Positions 1 to 9,776 of a stretch of 64,000 bases of DNA are shown piece by piece; position 1 is the first letter of the stretch; each line of letters opens with the position of its first letter. Source of the stretch: Apoderus coryli (taxonomy: Eukaryota > Arthropoda > Insecta > Coleoptera > Attelabidae). The stretch is taken from positions 8,194,860-8,258,859 of the forward strand of contig OU452199.1 of assembly GCA_911728435.2 (NCBI GenBank), in the 5' to 3' direction. The translations under genes were made by a program, and so were the position numbers. Under the pieces are notes generated by a model. The model searched no databases, was not told the DNA's origin, and saw nothing but the letters and a program-made list of their open reading frames with translations.

Positions 1-125
1 ACTGATGATGGGGCTTGAAGCTCCGAAACATGTATGATTTCATTGATGACTTGTCTATTAAATGTATTTCGTGGAGATTAGACTTTTATTTCCTGCGTAT
101 AACACAAGCTCATTTTTTACTTCAA
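1..125 (+). repeat. Penelope-like terminal repeat remnant with hammerhead-like core
   Basis: The first 35 bases read CTGATGA, then a hairpin (GGGGC / GCTCC with a 5-nt loop), then GAAACATGTA. This is the order of a hammerhead ribozyme core. One extra U sits between CTGATGA and stem II, and the 5' strand of stem I lies outside the window. Bases 57-110 resemble 49062-49140, and bases 2-35 resemble 49331-49362, so this is a dispersed repeat. Such cores are known in the terminal repeats of Penelope-like elements; assignment to that class is inferred. Confidence 0.4.
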
Positions 126-555
126 AGGGGATTTCCAATTGTGCTTGTTCACGGAAAGAATTATCGCAGCGAATTCTAACTCAAAGATATTGTTAGAATT
201 TTTATGGCCAACGAAATCACTTTTCCAGTTATCACGGCAGGGCCTTCAGATTTCATATCGTTATGAAAACATTAGGTAGGTACATAGTCAACTTGATTAT
301 AGTTAAAATAACGAAAGACATTTCCAGTCGCAACCTCAACAAAATTTATTTAAATTGGATTACATGTTTCGCCCTCAATTGGGCATCGTCAGATATGCCA
401 ACTACACTGGTCAAAACACCGGTGGTCACGTCAAGAAGCTTGTAAAAATTATACAACAGACGCTATTTTAGCGTGTTTGTGAATGTCATAACATTTAATT
501 TTCGACTCAAAATTTCTTTAGTTATTTTATTGATTCAACCTCTTTGAGAGATGAA
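126..555. other. No recognisable gene
   Basis: The stretch is AT-rich. A 60-codon open frame at 263-445 has no recognisable domain and is probably chance. Confidence 0.5.
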
Positions 556-1450
556 CAAATTTGTCGCACAACAAAAAGTTATGCTCAATTTAAAAGTTAA
601 ATCAACTTTTCTCGCGAATTGATAAATCGATTTTGATTAATTTTTTTTTTGAACTGTAGCTTTTTTCTTTGGTAATTGCACTGTGATAGAATTTTTTATT
701 CGGTCTTTAGTTTTAGGCTTATACAGGGTGCAAAAATAAGAAAAGTTTTTACGTTAAATTTGTGACACCCTGTAGGGAGAATTACCGACAACAATAAATG
801 CCATGGTGCAATCATACTGTAGCCTCATGTTTTCTAAACATTTTGGTTTTTTAATTTCTCTGATATCTGTAATATCAAAAATACGCAATATAGACAGCAT
901 CAACCCCCTCCTGCCAACCTGCAAGATGTTCAAATAATCGTTACCAAATTTGGAATGGACTTGACCAAAATCAAATTTCCGAGGCGATGTGAGGCAGTCA
1001 TTAGAAGTAGAGGTAAAACACGTGCTACTAATGGTTTTTTTGCTATTTATTGTTAATTGTTGTTAGTGTTATTTTTAGTTTAATGTTAGTTTAATAAAAA
1101 AACATGTTTTGGTATAAAACTGTGTATTTTCTTTGATTTTATAGATATCGGAGAAATTAATGAACCAAATGTTTAGAAAACATGAGGCTACAGTATGATT
1201 TCACCATGCCATCCGTTGTTGTTGCTAATGCTCCCTACAGGGTGTCTCAAATTTAACGTAAAAAAACTATTCTTATTTTTGCACCCTGTATAAGCCTAAA
1301 ACTGAAGTCTGAATAAAAAATTCTGTCACAGTGCAATTACCAAAGAAAAAAGCTACACTTCAAAAAAAATTATCGAAATCGATTTATCGGTTCGCGAGAA
1401 AATCAACTTTGAAATTGAGCATAATTTTTGGTTGTGAGTTATTTTTGCGG
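556..1450. mobile_element. Foldback / long-TIR non-autonomous DNA element
   Basis: Two arms of about 330 bases, at about 556-886 and 1121-1450, are reverse complements with scattered mismatches. They are separated by a 234-base unique spacer. Within the arms, TACAGGGTG and CACCCTGTA motifs occur at 724, 768, 1235 and 1280; such motifs are common at the ends of insect Tc/mariner-type MITEs. There is no coding capacity. The outer limits are soft because similarity decays toward the ends and I see no clear target duplication. Confidence 0.7.
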
Positions 1451-1639
1451 CTAAATGTAGATATTGTTATCTTTACTACAAATATGCATTAACTCCAAAA
1501 GCTATCCTAACTAGAATAAAATTGTCATTTATGTAGTTAGTATAATGCGATTGGAGCAGATTCGATTAGTGTTGAGATAGTTTTGTTCTGCTGTCCTGGG
1601 GTTTTGCCATATATTGTTAATATAATTAACTCCTGTTTG

Positions 1640-1937
1640 GTGTCTGTTAAATTTAGATCCGACGTCGACACAATCAACTTAAGGTTTAGAGAACTCATAT
1701 CACATCCTCCACACCGGACTGTAATTTTTGAGCGTTCGTTTTCTTTTAACATCTATTGTCTTTACCTATAATCAAATTCCGCCGGACATAAAAAGCTTGA
1801 AATTATCATCTTTCAGATTTGCTGTTTTCTAGCCCCTTTTGCAGTTGTCGTAAATATAAATTGTTTTTCGTTTATTTGTAATATTTGTGTGAATTGATTG
1901 CTGCAAATAAACTGATTTATTATTATTATTATTATAA
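1640..1937 (+). mobile_element. 3' end of a CR1/Jockey-type LINE (remnant)
   Basis: The translation starting KFRSDVDTINLRFREL, then HRT..FERSFSFNIY, then after a one-base frameshift YNQIPPDIKSLKLSSFRF, is the C-terminal tail found in this class of reverse transcriptase. A closely similar tail occurs at 62545-62755. It is followed by a short 3' UTR and an (ATT)n tail at about 1917-1936, the same kind of tail as on the intact LINE at 5906. The 5' part of the element is missing. The tail abuts a host repeat that recurs at 2241. Confidence 0.65.
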
Positions 1938-2207
1938 TTTCTAGTGATTCTCGCAAGAAATAAATTTGCGCACCAAAAGCATTTTACAAGATTCTTGAAC
2001 CAATCAAAACAGCCTGTGTAGTGCGTCTTTAGTGAATTTTTTGTTCGACAGTCGAAGGTCGATGTTGCGGAATTCGTTTGTTTTCGTTTATACAGTGGAT
2101 GGTTTGCGGTGAAATTTATTAAATATGTCTTATGCAATGGAGGATTCCGTTGAACACCTCCTGCAATCATGGAACTTAGATCATCTCGTGGCAATATTCA
2201 ATGGTAG
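1938..2207 (+). repeat. Repeat copy A: 5' UTR-like block plus SAM-like first exon
   Basis: This block has two parts. The first (about 1938-2120) recurs at 2241-2412. The second (about 2113-2207) recurs at 2883-2976. The second part encodes MEDSVEHLLQSWNLDHLV followed by a phenylalanine-asparagine-glycine end, which resembles the first helices of a SAM domain. The coding part ends at AATG|GTAGA, a plausible splice donor. It may be a duplicated 5' exon of an insect SAM-domain gene or of a repeat that captured one. No following exon is visible. Confidence 0.45.
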
Positions 2208-2240
2208 ATAATATTAAATATAATTTATATAACCATAATT

Positions 2241-2412
2241 TCTAGTGATTCCCACCAGAAATAAATTTGCATTCCAAAAGCATATTTCGAGATTCTTGAA
2301 CCAAACAAAACAGCCTGTAGTGTATATTTAGTGAATTTTTTGTTAGGTCGATGTTGCGGAATTAGTTTGTTGTCGTTAATACAGTGGATGGTGTGCGGCG
2401 AAATTTATTAAA
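2241..2412 (+). repeat. Repeat copy B: 5' UTR-like block only
   Basis: This is a direct repeat of 1938-2120 with small deletions, for example loss of the GACAGTCGA segment. The match stops at AAATTTATTAAATA, exactly before the exon that follows in copy A, so the coding part is absent. Confidence 0.7.
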
Positions 2413-2874
2413 TAATCAATATTTTCGTACCCTCCAAATTAACAATTTTTGGAAAGGAGAAAAAAAAAGAGAATAATATATATTAATTTTACCTAGCATA
2501 GATAACATTATCATTGACCACAATTTAGATGATATGTTCTGTATTAAATTTATATTCGTTTGAAGTATTGATGCAGGCACATACTCCTACACTCTGCTGT
2601 TGGATTGCGAAAATAATTATGATATCAAAAACTTAAGGTATACGATTTTTCTTTTATTTATTTGTTTCGTTAGTTATATGGAGTTCCCACTGTAGTTGAA
2701 TGTTTTGTAATTTGGTTATGTTTGTTTTATTGATGACCTTGCAGTGCCTCATTGTTATGTTCTAGTTTGTTACATAGTAAGGATTTTGTAATTGGTCATG
2801 TTCTGATGTTCATTTTAGCTTGAAAAAACGTTGCTGGATTTTGACTGAGTGTTGTGACATTATTACACCGTTTT

Positions 2875-3005
2875 TTAAAAATTTATTAAATATGTTTTAT
2901 GCAATGGAGGATTCCGTTGAACACCTCCTGCAATCATGGAACTTAGATCATCTCGTGACAACATTCAATGGTAGAAAACACACTCTGGTAATCCGGGTAA
3001 ACTAA
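2875..3005 (+). pseudogene. Repeat copy C: SAM-like first exon
   Basis: The block repeats the exon of copy A almost perfectly (MEDSVEHLLQSWNLDHLV) but has a different upstream sequence. The frame runs on to a stop at 3003-3005. The likely exon end is at AATG|GTAGAA near 2970. The SAM-like assignment rests on a short leading segment only; a full SAM domain would need further exons. Confidence 0.4.
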
Positions 3006-4145
3006 ATGTTTTGCTGGTTTTGATATATCATTGATGGGAATTTTTAACAAGTTTACGAGTGTTCTCGAGGAGAATACGAGTATAACAAATACCTATATAA
3101 TATTATGTTTCATTTAAAATTCTAAATCGGCGTTCTTTTTGGAACACCCCTTATAAGCAAAGCGATATTAATTTCAAATAATGGATGAAAAACCGTTTTT
3201 ACACTCCAAATCATTAAAACGAATGCAAATCTGTACTTTTTTTCTCATGAAAAATATGCCATATATACATTACGTTCGTTATTATTATTATTATTCTACC
3301 GTAAAATGTGCTTGTGCCTTTTGTGTTGTTGCATGCATAACTCTTTTTTTTTGTGCTGTTTTAAAAAAAATGTTGGCAGCTCGAAGCCATGTATCGATAT
3401 ATTCAGGCATTTTTATTTGGCATGGTTATTAAACGTTTGTATTTAATGTGAGCTCTCATTAAAATTATATGGTACAAGCGGCCGTAAGCGGCGCAGTAGT
3501 TAACGAAGCTCAAAACAATATATGCAGTGCTAAAATATATTATGGCAACTTATAAATAAAACATGTTTTAACGTGTTTTATTTTTCTCCTCAATATTTTA
3601 ATTTTATTATTTTGTTCAAAAAGCCGCAATCGCGATTTGCCTAGAAAGGAAAAGTTAAGTTTTAATTTGTGGCGACCATTAGGTACTCTTGTCCGTCGAT
3701 GAAACCAGAAAAGTGTGTAACTCCACTTTTTACGGAAACTGGAATTTCAAAGACCTTTATTTTTACTTAAAGTCCTAGCTGCTGCCTTGCTATTTTAATA
3801 ACGGCCGTTTAGAAAATGGTGTAACTCCACTAAGAAAAATTGGCGGGGAAACTGTACCTATATCCGATCTTGAGCAATGAATGGTTACAGGGTTAGTGAC
3901 AACGCGATCGTAAAAAGTGATTGATATACACTGAATATACCCTAAATAATAAAGTTTTAATAAGTGGACTTCGTAATACGGATTTAAGGTAATCTATATA
4001 TATTTATGATTTATCATATTATCGTAGTTTTTCGAGAATTCTGTGTTAAAATGTTACAAATGGAGATACACATTTGTCCTTGTCCTAAATTTCGAGGAGA
4101 CAGAGATACACATTTTGCGTCAAGCATAATACAGCTCCAGAAAGA
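3006..4145. other. No recognisable gene
   Basis: The stretch is AT-rich. An (ATT)n microsatellite lies at about 3276-3296. An open frame at 3181-3432 shows only low-complexity aromatic and cysteine residues. No splice-flanked exon is apparent. Confidence 0.5.
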
Positions 4146-4247
4146 TTGAAGATTGAAATACCTGTGTTTTTGCTGTTTATTAGCAACACACTGTATAGAA
4201 TAGATACTAAAATTGATTTTGAGCTGTTAAATGTAACTTCTTCATTT

Positions 4248-4905
4248 CCTACAGGTTGTCATCATATCTCGTGGTATCAAAATCCTGAATATATTAATAT
4301 GAACGGAGATACAATGATAGCTGACTTGGAGGGGCCTTCATCAAATATTGAGGAAAATGAATCCAGCCTGTTCAATAAAGCACTCGACGAATTTTTCATA
4401 GCCTCAGGCGATACTGATGTAGCAGTAGGCGTTGAGAAACCTTGATCAACATATATACGGGGGTGATAATATTAGTTATGAACGTTTAGATGCAGTACTA
4501 GATGTAGGTTTTGGCAATGCCGAAGATGAAGGTTTGGTAGCTTTAGATATTACTGATGTTGGAACCCGCATCGCAGGTTTTAATATCAACGCTGTCAATA
4601 TTTCGAACAGTAATATTATTACAATGAATAATAAACACAGCGATGAAGACGAGCACTCAGAGATTGATTCAGATTTTGCACCTTCAGAGAAAGAATTGCA
4701 AGAGCCCACTGCCGATACCGCAAATGAAGAAGGAACCAGAAGTGAAATTTACTAATTTGGAGTTGCACACTTTTCTGGTTTCACCTTTGAATAAACCAAA
4801 GCATAAAGGCTTATCTATACACCCGGTACATACGGAAAACAGTGTTGTAATTACTACCGTAGTATCCAAATTACCAAAAACGATTCCTACCCATAGGCAA
4901 TAACT
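4248..4905 (+). pseudogene. Unidentified acidic coding remnant in shifted frames
   Basis: Two adjoining open frames look like real decayed coding sequence. The first (to 4443) includes ADLEGPSSNIEENESSLFNK and ALDEFFIASGDTDVAV. The second (4432-4755) contains a strongly acidic stretch, SDEDEHSEIDSDFAPSEKE. They join through a frameshift near 4440. A polypyrimidine tract and TTTCCTACAG at about 4247-4257 make a good splice acceptor before the coding part. I do not recognise the protein. Acidic N-terminal regions of this sort occur in transposase-derived and nuclear proteins, but no diagnostic domain is seen. Confidence 0.4.
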
Positions 4906-5905
4906 GGTTCATCAGAAACCTAATGACCGTAGTATTATTTCAAGGTTTCATCTTTATTAATCGTTATCTTCAATTTTTCTGTGCCTACGGTAAGTCTCTA
5001 GCACTGCAAATATTGTCAGCATGTTATGGACAATCTAGTTATCTAAAAATCGACCATGTATACTTTTCTGTTGCGTCAAAAAACAAAAAAGTCAAGAGCT
5101 ATATGTTTTTTCCAGAAAACTGTCCTCTAAATCTTACCTATCTCTGTCCTCACCGTATAATTAATTATTCTTATAATACCCAAGCATTGTAGTCCTGGAA
5201 TAAACGTAGTTTTTCTTATTTATATAATAATAATAATTAAAAGATATAGTAGACCGCCATGTTCCACTATTGACAGTGGTGTATCGTCTTAAAGCGTGCA
5301 GATTAAATAGGAAAAAAAATATATACATTTTTTTACAAATCGTGACTCCTAGTTTTCAATATGCATTTTGTTTTATTTAAAATTAAACAAATATTGATTA
5401 TTTTAATAATGTTATATTTTATTATATTCATTTTGTAGACTTAATCGATTTTATGTTATTTTTATAAAAATGTTTACAGTTTTGTTTAATGTTTCACGAT
5501 GCTTGTGGTTAAAGCTTTTTATTTTATAACTGTTTAACTTGTAACTGTGGATAGTTATAGCTCTTTGTACAATTCTATGTTTTATTCTGCTATCCGTGCT
5601 GGTACCAGAGCTCTGATGAAGCATCGAGGGTTGCAACAGAAAAGAAAAACGAATAAAACTCGAAAAGAAATAAACCTATAAATAAACTGCCAATAACTTG
5701 CGGCAATTCTTCGACGGATAGTTCTCCTGTCCGTGCTTATTCCTGAGTTGTCCAGTTGGTTTTCTGAACTAAAATGAAAAGCGCGGTGCGTTAAGAATAA
5801 TAAGTACCTATAATTCTTTAAAAAAAGCAATTACAACAATAGTAGATTAAACAAATTGTATTAATAAACCTTTGTTATCTAATCCTTATTCCTTCTTCAG
5901 AACGT
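4906..5905. other. No recognisable gene
   Basis: The stretch is AT-rich intergenic or intronic sequence. The phrase TCCGTGCT..TACC/TTCC occurs twice, near 5590 and 5725, as a weak internal repeat. A short (AAT)n run lies at 5226-5238. Confidence 0.5.
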
Positions 5906-6144
5906 ATAATAATAATAATAATAATAATAATGCTTTATTGCTCAACAGTATTACCATTTACAGAGCAACAATATCTTAAATAATCATAATGTGCATACAC
6001 ATACATAATCAAACATTTGCGTCACAATCACTGAAAAATACATAGCCAACTGAATATAATAGCGCCTTAATAAAGGTAAATAAAAACTCACACTTTTATG
6101 CTTAAAAATAATAATAAAAATAATCAATTAAATCAAATTCACAC

Positions 6145-9018
6145 TCACAATGCATGCCTTCTCAAGATTGGTACAGCAGCCGAAACCATACTACCAAGTG
6201 AATCATGATTGATATCAGAAACACTAGATATGCGGTTAAATACATCACACATATTAAATACAGGAGATCTACATTGAATATTAGTTCTAGCTCTAATGTT
6301 ATAAAAAAGCAAGTTATTTCTGGCATTTTCACGTGGCACCCAAAAACTAACCCGCTCAAGGAGACTACTACAACAGATTTTGTTATTTAATAATTTGAAT
6401 AAAAATACAATTAGTGCTAGGCCCCGTCGCAAATCCAAACTGGAAACGTTAAAACGAGTGGTCAACAACGAATAATTTACACCTTGGTCAGGATAAGTTC
6501 CATCCTCCCGAAAACACAAAAACTTCAAAAATCTTCGTTGGACTCTCTCAATAAGTAATTTATAAGATATATAGTAGGGACACCATACAACTGAACAATA
6601 TTCCAATTTCGAGCGAACATAGGCATAGTATAAAATCATCAAAATATTTAAGTCAGCAAAGGGTTTGGAGCATCTAACAACAAAGCCATAGATTCTTAGA
6701 GCATCGCTTACATTTGAACGAATATGGTCATTAAAAGAAAATTTAGAATCAAACAATACTCCTAAGTCATTCGTAGAATCATAACGTGTAACCGATATGT
6801 CATCAATACAATAATCATAATGCAGAGGCGTTTTCTTCCGCGTATATGTAACTACCTTACATTTGTCGGGGTTCAAATACAAACGGTTCGCAGCACACCA
6901 AAGTCTTATGGCATCCAGACAAAGCTGTAAACTTTCACAGTCCTCAGCACTGTTTACAGACTTAAAAATCTTAAGATCGTCGGCGAAAAAGAGACCCGAA
7001 CATGTCAACTCCAGAGCCAAATCGTTGATAAAAATTAAAAATAAAAGAGGACCTAAATTGGACCCCTGTGGTACTCCCGAGACAGCCTTATAACAATATG
7101 AGTCGAAACCATACAATGATACATATTGATATCTTTCAGACAAATACGAGGAAAAAAGTGATACTAAACTCGGTCCAAAACCAAAACCCTCCAACTTCTT
7201 CAGCAACACAACATGACTTATTCGATCAAACGCCTTGGCAAAGTCCGTGTAAACTGCATCCACCTGACCACATCTATCCAACTCATCACAAACAAACTGC
7301 GAAAATACAGCCAAATTTGTGACAGTCGACCGCTGCGGCATAAAGCCATGTTGCATGTGCGTTATTTGATTTCTCACTTGAGGAAAAATGCGATTATATA
7401 TAACAATTTCAAATAGCTTTGAAAAATTAGATAATATTGAAATTGGTCTATAATTCGATACCGAGTCTCGATCACCACTCTTAAAGACAGGACATACTTT
7501 GGCCTTCCTCCATTTAGTAGGGAATACTTCTGATTTGAGAATAAGATTATAAAGCATACATAGTGGTCGCGCCAAAACATAAGCACAATCTTTTACCAAA
7601 AATGATGGAATAGCATCTGGTCCTGCTGTAAACTTGTTTTTAAGCTTTCGAGAAGCCAAAATAATATCTTCCTCAGTGATATTACCAATAAATATCTGGG
7701 ACGCAAAATCGATTCGAGGCAGTAGCAAATCTATCATGTCTTCATCATGACTCACAAACACACTCTCAAAATACTGAGCAAAACTGTTGACAATCGCCCG
7801 CTGATCACTTAGATCATTATCACCACACTTCATGACCCCTGGTATACGAGTAGCTTTACTACGAGTGCCCACAAATGACCAAAACTTACTTGGGTCTGAT
7901 TTTATGTTCTGCTCGACCTTTCTGATATGAGTAACATAAGCAGCTTTTATTTGTTGTTTGATCATACATCTCAGTCTACTAAACTCAGCATAGTAATACT
8001 GCAAACCGGTACGCTTGAAAGCTTTATGAAATTTAGCCTTACATTTTATATTTGTGATAATTTCGGAGCTATACCAATGAGGATACTGACGCCTGAACGT
8101 TTTACAAAGAGGTACACTGTCCTCGATAACATTGTACAATCTATTATAAAATACATCAACAGCGTCGTCCGTATTGCTAAAGTTATTCAAAAACTGCCAG
8201 TCAAATTCAAGTAAATCATTATATAATTTTGGATAATCAGCTCTTTTAAAATTGTACAGTTTTCTATTAACGTTTGTTAAAAATGGTTTTTCATTAAATT
8301 TCAAATCATCGAGCTGTATATATAGTGCAGGGTGATATAAAATGTCTTCTCTTATCAACGGCTGACTATCCCTATTAATATTACAACAAACATTTGACAA
8401 TACTAAATCTAGTAATCTACCCATTTCATTCAAGATTTTATTAAACTGAGAACAGTTCATTACATTTAGAAAACCATTAATAACGTTTGTCTCCCGATCA
8501 TTATTGTCTAATAAAGAGTAATTGGTAACATTAAAGTCTCCGACAATTAAGAATTTATTTGCATGCAAATCCTGCAGCTGCTCAAGAGACTCAAAGAATG
8601 ATTCAAATGATTCAAACGCTACCGATGGTGGAATATAAACTACTAATATATACAAACAAACATTAGGCCAAGTACATTTACAGCATAGTAAATCAATATT
8701 TGGAAATGATTCATCAATATCGGTTGTATCAACAACCTGCACCCTAACTGAGTTTCTAACTGCCAAAATTACACCACCCCCATCAACCTTATTAACTAAA
8801 TCAAATTTTCTATCTTTGCGAAAAACACAATAATAATCCGGAAAAATTTCACCACTCGACACGCCTGAATTAAGGAAAGTTTCAGTTAATGCCACAAAAT
8901 CATACTCACATTCACTAACAGTCGCAAAAAAATCATGAGTCTTTGTACGAAGCCCTCTAACATTTTGATAATAACACGTGAGAGTCTCTATTCGATCGGT
9001 ACTGCTGAGCCCGTCTAG
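6145..9018 (-). CDS. LINE ORF2: apurinic-type endonuclease plus reverse transcriptase
   Basis: The frame is open from 9021 down to the stop at 6145, about 957 residues. It begins with LDGLSSTDRIETLTCYYQNV and has no in-frame ATG until 8460, beyond the endonuclease active site. The endonuclease shows QNVRG, the TET acid, GGGV, IVGDFN, LLDLVLSN and the YHPAL histidine. The reverse transcriptase shows GPDAIP, NYRPIS, the DFAKAFD aspartate, GVPQGSNLGP, FADD, LNPDKCK and LGVLFDS, followed by a thumb with SKLEYCSVVW and VQRRFLKFLC. It nicks target DNA and copies LINE RNA in place. Its frame is exactly -1 relative to ORF1, so translation by frameshift or by non-AUG restart is needed. No internal stop or frameshift was found. 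Confidence 0.88.
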   Translation of the reverse strand, partial: LDGLSSTDRIETLTCYYQNVRGLRTKTHDFFATVSECEYDFVALTETFLNSGVSSGEIFPDYYCVFRKDRKFDLVNKVDGGGVILAVRNSVRVQVVDTTDIDESFPNIDLLCCKCTWPNVCLYILVVYIPPSVAFESFESFFESLEQLQDLHANKFLIVGDFNVTNYSLLDNNDRETNVINGFLNVMNCSQFNKILNEMGRLLDLVLSNVCCNINRDSQPLIREDILYHPALYIQLDDLKFNEKPFLTNVNRKLYNFKRADYPKLYNDLLEFDWQFLNNFSNTDDAVDVFYNRLYNVIEDSVPLCKTFRRQYPHWYSSEIITNIKCKAKFHKAFKRTGLQYYYAEFSRLRCMIKQQIKAAYVTHIRKVEQNIKSDPSKFWSFVGTRSKATRIPGVMKCGDNDLSDQRAIVNSFAQYFESVFVSHDEDMIDLLLPRIDFASQIFIGNITEEDIILASRKLKNKFTAGPDAIPSFLVKDCAYVLARPLCMLYNLILKSEVFPTKWRKAKVCPVFKSGDRDSVSNYRPISILSNFSKLFEIVIYNRIFPQVRNQITHMQHGFMPQRSTVTNLAVFSQFVCDELDRCGQVDAVYTDFAKAFDRISHVVLLKKLEGFGFGPSLVSLFSSYLSERYQYVSLYGFDSYCYKAVSGVPQGSNLGPLLFLIFINDLALELTCSGLFFADDLKIFKSVNSAEDCESLQLCLDAIRLWCAANRLYLNPDKCKVVTYTRKKTPLHYDYCIDDISVTRYDSTNDLGVLFDSKFSFNDHIRSNVSDALRIYGFVVRCSKPFADLNILMILYYAYVRSKLEYCSVVWCPYYISYKLLIERVQRRFLKFLCFREDGTYPDQGVNYSLLTTRFNVSSLDLRRGLALIVFLFKLLNNKICCSSLLERVSFWVPRENARNNLLFYNIRARTNIQCRSPVFNMCDVFNRISSVSDINHDSLGSMVSAAVPILRRHAL

Positions 9019-9776
9019 TTTAAATTATTATTACTTACTACAACTCTAGGAGTCCCACCCACGTATCGTATCCTAAGATTCTCTTCACCGTTCGCCTGGC
9101 GTTGCTGCAATTCGTCCTTGACAGATTTATAATACAACTGTTGCCTTTTCGTACGATCATAAGAAACATTGACCATTCTATAACGTGTATTCCTCAAGAT
9201 CTTTGCCTTCTTGATAACGTCAGACACCTGCCTAGAATTACCCAGCGATAATTTTAAAGGTCTGTTCTTACCCTGCACAAATTTTCCCAATCGAAAAGGC
9301 TTAAAGTTTTGCTGGTCGATAGAAACACTCATGCTCTGCATTATATCCTTCACTACATCAACATCTTTAGCTTCTCGTTCCTGCGTAGGACGCTGTTGAT
9401 CTTGTTCAGGAACATTAAAAAAAACTATATTACCAGAACGCGCATTTCTTTCCTGAATTTCCTGTACTACATCCTCGAATAATTTATCAGAGGGTGCAGG
9501 TGGTTGCTGATCGCGACTGGAGAATTCCGCTCTCAGATTAGTGATCTCATCTTGAAGCTGAATGATGAGTGCCTTCAAACCCCTAAAATCGCCAGCCACA
9601 GCACGGCATGCTACACAAGACCAATCATAGCCCTTATTAGCATTCAGAGCTCTCACCTCATTGGAGCTTAAGTCCACACATGTGTTTTTAAAGTATTTCT
9701 TGCATATACAACAACGTACCATAAGAATCTGATCATATGATCTTTCGCAACACGCACACAACAGCATCGACGGCAT
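9015..9776 (-). CDS. LINE ORF1 protein: PHD-like zinc finger, coiled coil, RNA-binding domain
   Basis: The protein of 253 residues starts at ATG 9776. Residues 7-60 form a cysteine-rich finger of PHD type (CACC, CCIC, then WSCVAC), but the usual histidine of the FHxxC signature is replaced (YFKNTC). Residues 70-95 are a predicted coiled coil (LIIQLQDEITNLRAEF). Residues 115-250 form the nucleic-acid-binding region seen in CR1-type ORF1 proteins, with IVFFNVPE, FRLGK, RPLKL and a basic DRTKRQQLYYKSVKDEL stretch. By family knowledge it packages LINE RNA. The last codons are AAT TTA AAC TAG, which create a -1 slippery site (see 9018-9024). Confidence 0.85.
   Translation of the reverse strand: MPSMLLCACCERSYDQILMVRCCICKKYFKNTCVDLSSNEVRALNANKGYDWSCVACRAVAGDFRGLKALIIQLQDEITNLRAEFSSRDQQPPAPSDKLFEDVVQEIQERNARSGNIVFFNVPEQDQQRPTQEREAKDVDVVKDIMQSMSVSIDQQNFKPFRLGKFVQGKNRPLKLSLGNSRQVSDVIKKAKILRNTRYRMVNVSYDRTKRQQLYYKSVKDELQQRQANGEENLRIRYVGGTPRVVVSNNNLN
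9018..9024 (-). promoter_or_regulatory. Candidate -1 ribosomal frameshift heptamer (T TTA AAC)
   Basis: On the minus strand the last sense codons of ORF1 are AAT TTA AAC, followed at once by the stop TAG. The heptamer T TTA AAC in the ORF1 frame fits X XXY YYZ exactly. A one-base slip gives TTT AAA CTA GAC, which is the ORF2 frame and stays open to 6145. The heptamer is one of the best-known efficient sites in viral systems. I could not make out a convincing downstream pseudoknot by eye. Confidence 0.6.

Noticed and set aside
4476..4709. Minus-strand serine-rich open frame.
   Set aside because: It is the antisense shadow of the acidic coding remnant on the plus strand.
5610..5650. CTGATGAAGC..GCAACAGAAAAG as a hammerhead-like motif.
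   Set aside because: GAAA is not adjacent to the putative stem II, and stem I strands are not evident.
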